Assembly (NCBI GenBank): GCA_017409345.1
Contig: JAFQSX010000034.1
Location: 1 to 51,153 of the forward strand
Origin: Muribaculaceae bacterium
GTDB taxonomy: Bacteria; Bacteroidota; Bacteroidia; Bacteroidales; Muribaculaceae
Length of the DNA stretch: 51,153 bases
Direction: 5' to 3'
The notes under the pieces were generated by a model that searched no databases, had not been told where the DNA came from, and saw only the letters and a program-made list of their open reading frames with translations. Positions 33,808-40,881 of this stretch are shown piece by piece. The stretch's first letter is position 1; the number at the start of each line of letters is the position of its first letter. Position numbers and translations under genes: made by a program.

Positions 33808-35456
33808 TGTACAGTAGTGTCGTTATATGCTTTTTGTAATCTTTCAATCTTTGCTTCTATATTGGTTGTGCCTCTTAGATACTCATAAAGCAATCCTTTT
33901 AGGTGGTTAGTCCATAAATCATCAAAGTTACCATACATGCAATATTTGAGGAAGTAAGCTGCCCCTATTTGGTAAGCTTCAGTAAGCCCAATTCTGTCTT
34001 TTGGCGATAATTCTTCTTCATCTATCTTGTATTTGTCAATAATGCAAGCATTAAGGTTGTTCATTCTAACGATCATTTCAGCAATCACTTCGTCTGATGG
34101 TTTCCCAGAACTTCCCCAAGTTTCATCTTCTTCAAGCATAGATTGCCTAGATTCTGCTGTGATTTCCTTCCAAGCAAATCTTCTTCTCATAGCAAAATCC
34201 ATACTTTCCACACTTCTATCAATGTCATTCATTGTGCCTATGATATACACATTTTCTGGGATGTAGAAGCCTTCGCTAAATACATCATCATCAGGCACTA
34301 GATTCTGGTACTGGGTACTCACCCTACCTTTAGTTCCCCTATATCCACTATCTATAGAATAGAACAATTCACCAAAAATCTTTGATATTTCACCACGATT
34401 AATTTCATCAATGATAAAAATATATGGTTTTGACACAAAGTATTCATCAATTGCATCCATAATTGCTTGTAAAATTCCCCTATAAAAGGTGTAATCTATA
34501 CCAATGCCCACAACTTTTTTCATCTCGGTATAGTTGGCATTTTTGACAGTTTTGATATTCTTGCCAATATAATAGTTATAGAGCAATAATAGCCTTTCCT
34601 TATATGCAGTTTTTGTATCTCCATTTGTTTTCGTAAACTTAATGCCTTCAGGATCGTCATTGTTCTCAACTTTGAAAGAAATACTTTGTGAGCCATAGGT
34701 TTGGAATGTGTTTTCACCCATATCTATTCTCTTTTTAACTTCCTGGTATGCCTTTTCAAAGCTATTTTTACTTTCTATGGCATTTTTGCAGAATTCCTTA
34801 AAAACACCATCTTTTCTTTGGAATCTCAAAGTGCTACCATCCTTTATAGGTCGCAAACCTTCCACAAAATCAGTATAATCATAAGAAGGGTGGAGTTGTA
34901 CTAATTTATACTCAGCCCCCATAGATTTTGCAATCTCTTTAGCCAAATATGTTTTACCTGTTCCTGGGGCACCTGTCAAAATGAGATTGTGATTTGACTT
35001 GAGTAAAGAAACAAAGGAATTAACATAGTCCTTATTCTCTTGCATAGCTATTATTTTATCCAATTTTTTAATGATTTCAATATTATTTGATGGGTTTATA
35101 TTCATCATTGCTTTTATTACAGACATCGAAGCAAAACTGGCATTTGCAAGGAAATCTTCATCATATCCTCGCAAATCTATAAAACTACGAAGTTTTCTAC
35201 AAAGAATACCATCATCATTGGAAAAGCCTTGTTCGTCATCAATAATACCAGCAAAATAGTATGTGAAAACCCAATTGACTCTTTTGGCAACTATCACAAA
35301 ATCCCCTTTTTTAAGGTTATTGAAGTCTGCTCCAATCTTATTATTTGTACCCCAACCCATCATAACGATGTGTTGCTCAAACATTGTTTCTATAAAGCCT
35401 TGAATGGTAACGCCATCAACTCTAGGGCTTACTAGATAATATTTCTTGTTATGCAT
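33804..35456 (-). CDS. mcrB: McrB-like AAA+ GTPase with N-terminal EVE/PUA-like domain
   Basis: A 550-residue motor/recognition subunit of a McrBC-type restriction system. Residues about 1-110 resemble an EVE/PUA-like reader fold (MMGWGTNNKIGADFNNLKKG, then GDFVIVAKR), a domain known to flip out modified bases. The AAA+ module follows: Walker A GAPGTGKT (about 160-167), a Walker B region IFIIDEINRGEISKIFGEL (about 345-364) and the McrB-type TMNDIDRS (about 404-411; the family has MNTADRS), then an arginine finger region MRRRFAW. The ATG at 35456 overlaps by 8 bases the end of a decayed SLOG-like frame. It runs into mcrC with a 4-base overlap. Both genes look intact within an otherwise broken island, which suggests they are still selected. 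Confidence 0.85.
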   Translation of the reverse strand: MHNKKYYLVSPRVDGVTIQGFIETMFEQHIVMMGWGTNNKIGADFNNLKKGDFVIVAKRVNWVFTYYFAGIIDDEQGFSNDDGILCRKLRSFIDLRGYDEDFLANASFASMSVIKAMMNINPSNNIEIIKKLDKIIAMQENKDYVNSFVSLLKSNHNLILTGAPGTGKTYLAKEIAKSMGAEYKLVQLHPSYDYTDFVEGLRPIKDGSTLRFQRKDGVFKEFCKNAIESKNSFEKAYQEVKKRIDMGENTFQTYGSQSISFKVENNDDPEGIKFTKTNGDTKTAYKERLLLLYNYYIGKNIKTVKNANYTEMKKVVGIGIDYTFYRGILQAIMDAIDEYFVSKPYIFIIDEINRGEISKIFGELFYSIDSGYRGTKGRVSTQYQNLVPDDDVFSEGFYIPENVYIIGTMNDIDRSVESMDFAMRRRFAWKEITAESRQSMLEEDETWGSSGKPSDEVIAEMIVRMNNLNACIIDKYKIDEEELSPKDRIGLTEAYQIGAAYFLKYCMYGNFDDLWTNHLKGLLYEYLRGTTNIEAKIERLQKAYNDTTVH

Positions 35457-35628
35457 AGATTGTTGTTATTTCGTTTGTTAGATAATTAACTATCTTAATT
35501 GGCTTGCCTAGTTGGTGGGCATAGTCAATGGTGTACTTTGTACCCCTACTAGTGCCATTCCAAAAGGCTAGAAGGCAATCACACTTACATTAGTTCCAAC
35601 TTTTATCTGTATATAAATAAGCTTGGCA
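35449..35628 (-). pseudogene. C-terminal remnant of a SLOG/DUF2493-like protein
   Basis: Reading from about 35628, the frame gives AYLYTDKSWN, then TAA (35590-35592), then CDCLLAFWNGTSRGTKYTID and a further 20 or so residues to a TAA inside the mcrB start. The AFWNGTSRGTKYTID pattern matches the C terminus of Rossmann-like SLOG proteins (DUF2493/YpsA-like; typically AFWDGxSxGTKxxID), which bind nucleotides and are often linked to mobile-element or defence functions. The N-terminal part has gone: the sequence upstream is the start of a methyltransferase. The remnant has a stop and is not expected to be functional. Confidence 0.6.
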
Positions 35629-35845
35629 CATCCGGAATAGAATTGGCATCTATTTTGGTTATATCACCATATATTATTTCATATGGGTGGTTTTGTTGCA
35701 AAACAGAAATGGCATAAGGTTTTATCTCAGAAGTAAAGACACAAACAGGCTTATCACCTTGGTTGATGATTGCTTGCTCTAGACCTTTTCTAATTCCACC
35801 AATACCAGCAAAAAGATCTATAAATTTTATATCTTGGTTTGCCAT
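35603..35845 (-). pseudogene. N-terminal fragment of a C5-cytosine DNA methyltransferase (Dcm-like)
   Basis: Only about 80 residues remain. Motif I is present as FIDLFAGIGGIRKGLEQA (about residues 8-25), followed by SEIKPYAISVLQQNHP and GDITKIDANSIPDV, the part just before the catalytic PCQ loop. The catalytic cysteine and everything after it are missing; the frame then runs into unrelated sequence and stops. I take ATG at 35845: the frame is open to 35899, but a -7 promoter box lies between (35877-35884), so the upstream ATG cannot be transcribed from it. The break at about 35630 joins it to the SLOG-like remnant, so one deletion probably removed both gene interiors. A methyltransferase beside McrBC would have been part of a modification-restriction set. 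Confidence 0.8.
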
Positions 35846-35876
35846 TATTAATACTATATCTACTAAGTGTAATATG

Positions 35877-35884
35877 CAAAGGTA
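35877..35884 (-). promoter_or_regulatory. Putative -7 box (TACCTTTG) for the dcm-mcrBC unit
   Basis: The minus strand reads TACCTTTG 32 bases before the dcm ATG at 35845. The fragment, SLOG remnant, mcrB and mcrC are all on this strand without a large gap, so this promoter may now drive mcrBC after the deletion. A -33 box at the normal spacing was not seen. Confidence 0.5.
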
Positions 35885-35984
35885 CAAACTTTTTCTCAAC
35901 TAAAGGGGTTTTAACGCTTGACAAATTAAAAATACCTTCTAATATTTGATATTAACTATCATAAATCAAGTATATTGGAGCAAC

Positions 35985-36014
35985 AAGGGGTAGCATTTGC
36001 CACCCCTTATTTAG
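35985..36014. terminator. Hairpin after the recombinase fragment
   Basis: AAGGGGT (35985-35991) pairs with ACCCCTT (36002-36008), extended weakly inside. The plus strand then reads ATTTAGTTT. It separates the minus-strand recombinase fragment from the dcm promoter. The stem is short, so confidence is moderate. Confidence 0.45.
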
Positions 36015-36031
36015 TTTGTAATCCTGAGATA

Positions 36032-37066
36032 TTAGCCCCAGATAGATTGTGATAAGTCATATTCTTCTTCACCCTTGAAGCTTGCTATCATTTCATCAGC
36101 TGAATGTTCTGAAGTAACTGTTTCTAGGCTGAAGTTAAATGGGCTTTCAGGTGAAGCCTGTGGTTGCTTCATACTCTTTACTATTACCTTATGTGTTTCA
36201 GGATTGTATTCAAAGGCTGTAGGTAAATTGATAGCAATCTTTCCACTTTTGGTAGTGCTTTTGTAAACATACATCATTTGAATGCCATTCTTGTAGTTTA
36301 CAACCAAGATACCCCTTCTAGTCTTAACACTATCCCAAATAACTGTTTCAAACATATTCTTGAAGATTTCAGCCTTACCTCCTATAGTCATTTCTTCAAG
36401 TTCCTTGATGCTTTGGGCTTTGTTTTCATCAGAAATCTTTCTTTCGTTTTTGGTGATTTCTTTTTTGATGCCTTTGATTGTATTTTCTATTTCCTTGATT
36501 TTATCATCAATTTCATTAACCCTGGCTTCAAATGATTGGATAATATTGGTATGGGTTATTAAAGCCATATTCCCAATGATTGTAGCTTGGTCAGCTTTCA
36601 ATGATTCAATTTCACCTTTCTTTACTTCAATTTGTTGTAGAAGTTGGAAATTTTCAGCTTTCAAAGCATCCATCTTTTCATTACTTTTAGCTTTGTATTC
36701 ACTATCAAGGATTCGGTACTTAACTTCATTCCAAAGAATAGCAATCAAATCTTTCACATTAATACCAAAGTAGGGGCATTCAGGCTTATGCCTTCTCTTT
36801 TCTTTCTTGTTAGCCCTGGCAACACAAGCATAGTGATGATTATTGCCTGATGCTACAATTTGCATATTACATCCACAAGGACACTTTAAGATACCTTTCA
36901 ATGGATTATAGTGCTTGGTGTACTTATCAGCCCTTGTTTTGTTTTCTTGTATAGCCAAATGTGCTTTATTCCACAACTCAGGTGATACAATTTCAATCCC
37001 AGTAGGGTATTCTATTCCTTTATATACTCTGATACCTTTATATAAAGTTTGTTTCAGGATTACCAT
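36032..37066 (-). pseudogene. Large serine recombinase, C-terminal fragment without catalytic domain
   Basis: About 344 residues matching the C-terminal parts of large serine recombinases: the end of the recombinase domain (LYKGIRVYKGIEYPTGIEIV at about residues 8-27, then ELWNKAH), a zinc ribbon (KCPCGCNMQI with later CV and CPYFG cysteines, about 60-105), a long coiled coil (about 125-220) and the C-terminal beta region with WDSVKTRRGILVV. The N-terminal resolvase domain with the catalytic serine is absent: at about 37057-37066 the homology stops and plus-strand Big2-type sequence begins. The ATG at 37066 is probably incidental. This was the likely integrase of the element that brought the island, and it is no longer able to recombine. 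Confidence 0.8.
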
Positions 37067-37274
37067 TACTGCTACTGCAAATGATGGTTCGGGAGCATCA
37101 GCATCATGTGTAGTAACAGTGGGTGTTGGTGGTATTGAAGGAGTCGAAACCGATGATAACGCCGTTGAAGTTACACGCTATGATATTCATGGTCGTTTAT
37201 TGAGCGAACCTGCTCGTGGCATTAATATCATCAAGATGAGCGATGGCACCACTCGCAAAGAAATCGTGAAATAA
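37057..37274 (+). pseudogene. C-terminal tail of a Big2-type surface protein
   Basis: From about 37057 the plus strand reads ITITATANDGSGASASCVV, the final strands of a bacterial Ig-like group 2 domain, then VTRYDIHGRLL and GINIIKMSDGTTRKEIVK, a sorting-like C-terminal domain of about 45 residues, ending in TAA. The rest of the protein is missing: the sequence to the left is antisense to the recombinase. No matching N-terminal half was found at the other side of the island. A spurious longer frame from 36915 joins antisense recombinase to this tail. Confidence 0.7.
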
Positions 37275-37325
37275 AAGAAGAAGGAGAGAGGAGAAAGGAA
37301 AAGGAAAAAGAAAAAGGAGAGAGGA
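37273..37325 (+). other. 53-base uninterrupted homopurine tract
   Basis: Every base from 37273 to 37325 is A or G, immediately after the Big2-type tail's stop. No gene function is implied. Mirror-like purine tracts can form triplexes and stall replication or mark rearrangement points. Confidence 0.7.
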
Positions 37326-37445
37326 CTTGTTCGGCAATAGTCGTTATTGACCTTAACGACCTTAAAGCCCTTAACAACTCTATCCTCCTTAGCGATCAAA
37401 AACATAACACCACATTAGCACTAACGGCTAATAATTCCTAGGTTC

Positions 37446-37486
37446 ACACCAATAATGGCTACCGACACCTGGTAGCCATTATTTTA
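37446..37486 (+). terminator. Strong hairpin right of the Big2 remnant
   Basis: AATAATGGCTACC (37451-37463) is followed 9 bases later by GGTAGCCATTATT (37473-37485), a perfect 13-bp stem, then TTATTAG. It is well placed to end transcription of the original Big2-type gene, and by symmetry could work on both strands. Confidence 0.65.
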
Positions 37487-37504
37487 TTAGAAAGTAGACA
37501 AGCC

Positions 37505-37560
37505 GGGAGGTGGTCAGCCCGTGCGAAGCACGAGAAAGCGCAGCGATTATAATAACCGAG
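37505..37560 (+). repeat. REP-like 56-base unit, right copy
   Basis: Same unit as 31350-31405, same orientation, differing at only a few positions. It begins GGGAGGTGGTCAG, has the CGTGC-GAA-GCACG hairpin, then AAGCGCAGCGAT and ends ACCGAG. Confidence 0.8.
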
Positions 37561-37585
37561 ACTGTCAGATAAAATACATGATACC

Positions 37586-37630
37586 CCCAGTAGTCTTAGT
37601 TATCCCAGTAGTCTTAGTAGTCCCAGTTGA
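37586..37630 (+). repeat. Imperfect 9-bp tandem repeats, right cluster
   Basis: Five 9-mers in a row: CCCAGTAGT, CTTAGTTAT, CCCAGTAGT, CTTAGTAGT, CCCAGTTGA. This is related to the left cluster at 31602-31637. Confidence 0.7.
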
Positions 37631-37720
37631 CCTATTCAACCCCCGGTCACCAATAAAAAATATTCTTTTTTAAGTCAATTTCATCAATCGTTTTGTGCTT
37701 ATTCTTGGAAAAATTTGTTG

Positions 37721-37728
37721 TATATTTG
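37721..37728 (+). promoter_or_regulatory. Putative -7 box (TATATTTG) for the ZIP transporter gene
   Basis: TATATTTG matches the -7 consensus and is 26 bases upstream of the ATG at 37755. Several TTTG motifs lie upstream (37692-37695, 37714-37717) but none at the ideal spacing. Confidence 0.5.
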
Positions 37729-37754
37729 TAGCGTAATAATTAGGGATTTAAAGA

Positions 37755-38561
37755 ATGGAAACGACATTAACAATAGAATCGGTATTATTGGCATTGGGGT
37801 TGACGTTGTTTGCGGGGATGTCAACGGCGATAGGTAGTTTGATGGCATTTTTCACTCGTGCCACTAATACTCGTTTTTTGTCGGGTGCTCTCGGATTGTC
37901 GGCGGGAGTGATGATTTATGTGTCGTTTATGGAAATGATTCCCGAAGCAATTGAAAAATTAAATGCAGTGTATGCCGAAAATGAGGCTACAATATATATG
38001 CTTCTTGCCTTTTTTGGAGGTATGGGGTTGATTGCATTGATTGACTTCTTGATTCCCGAAGATGAAAACCCTCATGAATTTCATCGAGTGGAGAAAGTTG
38101 GCGCAAAGTCGGAAAAATTGAAACGCACCGGTTTTATGTTGGCATTGGCAATCGGTATTCACAATTTCCCTGAGGGTATGGCAACATTTATTTCGGCTCT
38201 TGATGGTCTTGATGTTGCAATTCCTATTGTTATAGCAATTGCAATACATAATATTCCGGAAGGTATTGCTGTGTCGGTACCTATCTACCACGCAACCGGT
38301 AATCGTCGCAAAGCATTGGCTTATTCGATATGGACCGGGTTGGCAGAGCCTATAGGAGCATTGTTTGGAATGGCTTTTTTGTTGCCGTTTTGGACTCCGG
38401 TTGTTAGCGCATTGCTATTGGCTGCAGTGGCGGGGATTATGGTGTTTATTTCGCTCGACGAATTGTTGCCCGGTGCAGAGGAATATGGCCATCATCATTT
38501 TTCAATAGGTGGTGTGATATTGGGAATGATGATAATGGCAATTTCGCTACTCATATTATGA
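37755..38561 (+). CDS. zupT: ZIP-family metal transporter (ZupT-like)
   Basis: A 268-residue inner-membrane permease for zinc and related divalent metals. It has about eight hydrophobic segments and both metal-binding signatures: HNFPEGMATF (about residues 135-144) and HNIPEGIAVSVPI (about 164-176), with the conserved His, Asn, Pro-Glu-Gly residues. A variable loop between segments 3 and 4 (about 100-125) is charged, with a histidine pair. The C terminus has DELLPGAEEYGHHHF. Located just right of the island and before a TonB-dependent receptor and a lipoprotein on the same strand, it may be part of a metal uptake locus, though it seems to have a separate promoter. Confidence 0.92.
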   Translation: METTLTIESVLLALGLTLFAGMSTAIGSLMAFFTRATNTRFLSGALGLSAGVMIYVSFMEMIPEAIEKLNAVYAENEATIYMLLAFFGGMGLIALIDFLIPEDENPHEFHRVEKVGAKSEKLKRTGFMLALAIGIHNFPEGMATFISALDGLDVAIPIVIAIAIHNIPEGIAVSVPIYHATGNRRKALAYSIWTGLAEPIGALFGMAFLLPFWTPVVSALLLAAVAGIMVFISLDELLPGAEEYGHHHFSIGGVILGMMIMAISLLIL

Positions 38562-38568
38562 GAAGATT

Positions 38569-38586
38569 ATCACTATAAATAGTGAT
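38569..38586. promoter_or_regulatory. Operator-like palindrome at the TonB receptor promoter
   Basis: ATCACTA-TAAA-TAGTGAT is a perfect 7-bp inverted repeat with a 4-base centre. It touches the -33 element (38585-38588) of the following promoter, where a repressor would block RNA polymerase. It lies only 8 bases after the zupT stop. It lacks a T run, so a terminator is less likely. The cognate regulator is unknown. Confidence 0.5.
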
Positions 38587-38616
38587 TGTGGGATTGTGAA
38601 TTATGTGTTAACTTTG
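38585..38616 (+). promoter_or_regulatory. Promoter of the TonB-dependent receptor gene
   Basis: TAACTTTG at 38609-38616 matches the -7 consensus; ATTG at 38585-38588 lies 20 bases upstream as a -33 box. The ATG at 38633 is 17 bases after the -7 box. Confidence 0.6.
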
Positions 38617-38632
38617 CATCGCAAATCTCACA

Positions 38633-40864
38633 ATGGGTAAATTACGATACATATTGATGATTTTGGCTATGAGCAGTGCTTGTGGTCTGTGGGCTGTTGA
38701 TGTGGAGGAGTCGGATACTTTGCAAGAGATAACCGTGTCATCAATAAAGCAAACATCGGATTTAAATAAGAGCCCTGCATCATTAACTGTGCTTAATTCG
38801 GCGCATGTAGAGCGTCTCGGAGTGAAAGCGATAAAGAATGTGAGTGCGATTGCTCCTAATTTTTTTATTCCCGATTATGGATCGCGAATGACCTCTTCAA
38901 TATATGTGAGAGGTATCGGTGCGCGTATCGATCAGCCGGTAGTGGGGTTGAACGTAGATAATGTGCCGATTCTTAATAAAGATAATTATGACTTTGAATT
39001 GTCCGATGTGGATAGAATAGAGATGTTGCGAGGCCCACAAAGCACCCTCTATGGCCGTAATACCATGGGTGGACTCATTAATATATATACATTGTCGCCG
39101 TTTAAGTATCAAGGGGTGCGATTTATGGGTGAATATGGTACGGCAAATACTCTAAAAACCTCATTGTCTTATTATACTAAATTGTCATCTCGATTGGGCA
39201 TGTCAATAAGCGGTAATTTCACTATGACCGACGGATTTTATGATAATGTGTATAATGGGGCGGATGTAGGCACAGAGCGTCAAGGCTCATTGCGATGGAA
39301 AACGAAATGGTATCCTTCGTCATCGGTTACGGTTGAGAATGTCTTAAGCGGACAGTTGTCGCGTCAAAGTGGATATCCTTATGAGGCATTGGGCTCGGGA
39401 GAGATAAACTATAATGATACAAGTTTCTATCGTCGTACATCAATAAATGATGGATTGACTGTGAATTGGAATTGTGGAGGCGTGACATTGTCAAGCATCA
39501 CGAGTTTTCAATACATAAATGACAATATGACTCTTGATCAAGATTTTTTACCTCTTGAATATTTTACACTTACTCAACGTCGCCACGAATGGGCGTTGAC
39601 TCAAGATTTTGTGGTGAAAGGTCGTGAGCAAAATTATGATTGGCTTGTTGGTGCTTTCGGCTTTTATCGTCGAACAAATATGAGTGCACCTGTGACATTT
39701 AAAGAATATGGAATAGAACAGTTGATAGAGAAAAATCGCAATGAGCAAAATAGTTATTACCCTATTGGATGGAATGACAATAGGTTTGTCTTAGGAAGTG
39801 ACTTTTTGCTCCCAACATACGGATTGGCTCTATATCATCAAAGTCATTATGATTTAAAACGATGGGCATTTACATTGGGTTTGCGACTGGATTATGAACG
39901 ACCGTCACTTGACTATAATAGTTTCTGTAACACCTCATATACAATATATGATAATAATGCAGGAGAAATGATACCATATCGAAATTGTCCTGTTGAGATT
40001 GATGATTATGGGCATTTAAGTCAATCGTTTGTTGAATTTCTTCCCAAATTAACTATTGCATATCGATTGCCGATGAATGATGCTTCTCGCGTGTATGCCT
40101 CAGTGGCAAAAGGGTATAAGTCGGGAGGATTTAACACTCAAATGTTTTCGGATGTGTTGCAACAACGAATTAGAGGTATGATGGGCTTGAGTGAACTTTA
40201 CAAGGTTGAAGATGTCGTGTCGTATAAGCCTGAAAAAAGTTGGAATTACGAAGTGGGTGCGCATATTTCAGATAGTGAAGGGCGTTACTCGGCCGGCGTA
40301 TCATTGTTTTATATTGATTGCCGAGATCAACAATTAACAGTATTTCCTGATGGCACAACTACCGGGCGTATTATGACTAATGCTGGAAAAACGCGTAGTT
40401 GTGGTGCTGAATTATCAGCAATGTGGCGACCTACTGCTCAATGGTCATTGACGGCAAGTTATGGATTCTCTGATGCCAGATTTGTAGAGTTTGATAATGG
40501 TAAAAATAATTTTAAAGACAAATATATACCTTATGCTCCAAAAAATACCCTGTTTGTAGGAACATCATACAATATACCGGTCAAGCGTTCTTGGCTTGAT
40601 TGTGTTGATTTTAATATTGATATGAAAGGAATAGGGGATATATATTGGGATGAAGCCAATAGCGTGAAACAGCCATTTTATGCGTTATTGTCGGCATCGG
40701 TTAGATTAACAAAGGGTGATTTTACTCTTGATTTATGGGGAGATAATCTCACTGATACACACTATAACTCGTTTTATTTCGTTTCAATAGGGAATGCATT
40801 TTTGCAACGTGGGAACCCTCCTCGATGTGGTGCAACTTTGCGAATGAATTTTAAATCAAAATAA
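38633..40864 (+). CDS. TonB-dependent outer membrane receptor
   Basis: A 743-residue outer-membrane importer powered by TonB. Signal peptide about 1-21 (cleavage near LWA). The plug domain follows (about 28-150), with a TonB-box-like stretch LQEITVSS, then IYVRGIGARID, VDRIEMLRGPQSTLYGRNTM and GGLINIYT, the standard plug signatures. The rest is a 22-strand-type barrel (about 160-743), with YKSGGFN and a last strand CGATLRMNF. No N-terminal carboxypeptidase-like domain and no SusD partner are present, so this is a siderophore, haem or metal-type receptor rather than a SusC. Neighbours (ZIP transporter before, lipoprotein after with a 17-base gap) suggest a metal or metal-complex substrate, which is inference. 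Confidence 0.92.
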   Translation: MGKLRYILMILAMSSACGLWAVDVEESDTLQEITVSSIKQTSDLNKSPASLTVLNSAHVERLGVKAIKNVSAIAPNFFIPDYGSRMTSSIYVRGIGARIDQPVVGLNVDNVPILNKDNYDFELSDVDRIEMLRGPQSTLYGRNTMGGLINIYTLSPFKYQGVRFMGEYGTANTLKTSLSYYTKLSSRLGMSISGNFTMTDGFYDNVYNGADVGTERQGSLRWKTKWYPSSSVTVENVLSGQLSRQSGYPYEALGSGEINYNDTSFYRRTSINDGLTVNWNCGGVTLSSITSFQYINDNMTLDQDFLPLEYFTLTQRRHEWALTQDFVVKGREQNYDWLVGAFGFYRRTNMSAPVTFKEYGIEQLIEKNRNEQNSYYPIGWNDNRFVLGSDFLLPTYGLALYHQSHYDLKRWAFTLGLRLDYERPSLDYNSFCNTSYTIYDNNAGEMIPYRNCPVEIDDYGHLSQSFVEFLPKLTIAYRLPMNDASRVYASVAKGYKSGGFNTQMFSDVLQQRIRGMMGLSELYKVEDVVSYKPEKSWNYEVGAHISDSEGRYSAGVSLFYIDCRDQQLTVFPDGTTTGRIMTNAGKTRSCGAELSAMWRPTAQWSLTASYGFSDARFVEFDNGKNNFKDKYIPYAPKNTLFVGTSYNIPVKRSWLDCVDFNIDMKGIGDIYWDEANSVKQPFYALLSASVRLTKGDFTLDLWGDNLTDTHYNSFYFVSIGNAFLQRGNPPRCGATLRMNFKSK

Positions 40865-40881
40865 ATATAAAACAAATATAA

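Larger units (their letters stand above)
37275..37754. other. Intergenic stretch right of the island
   Basis: These 480 bases have no credible gene. They hold the homopurine tract, GACCTTAA-type short repeats (37349-37380), an imperfect inverted repeat GGTAGCCATTATT-like around 37448-37484 (AATAATGGCTACC and its complement, perhaps a terminator), the 56-base REP-like unit (37505-37560), 9-bp repeats (37586-37630) and the promoter of the ZIP gene (37721-37728). Confidence 0.6.

Noticed and set aside
35645-35899. Upstream ATG at 35899 as the start of the methyltransferase
   Set aside because: A -7 promoter box lies at 35877-35884 and the added residues are not methyltransferase-like; ATG at 35845 is better.
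36360-36773. Plus-strand hydrophobic frame of 137 codons opposite the recombinase coiled coil
   Set aside because: The apparent membrane protein is the antisense reading of Glu/Lys-rich coiled-coil codons.
36915-37274. 119-residue protein with a possible signal-like start
   Set aside because: The first 47 residues are antisense to the recombinase; only the tail after about 37057 is real former coding sequence.
38569-38586. zupT terminator
   Set aside because: The hairpin is short and not followed by a T run; its position at the -33 box favours an operator.
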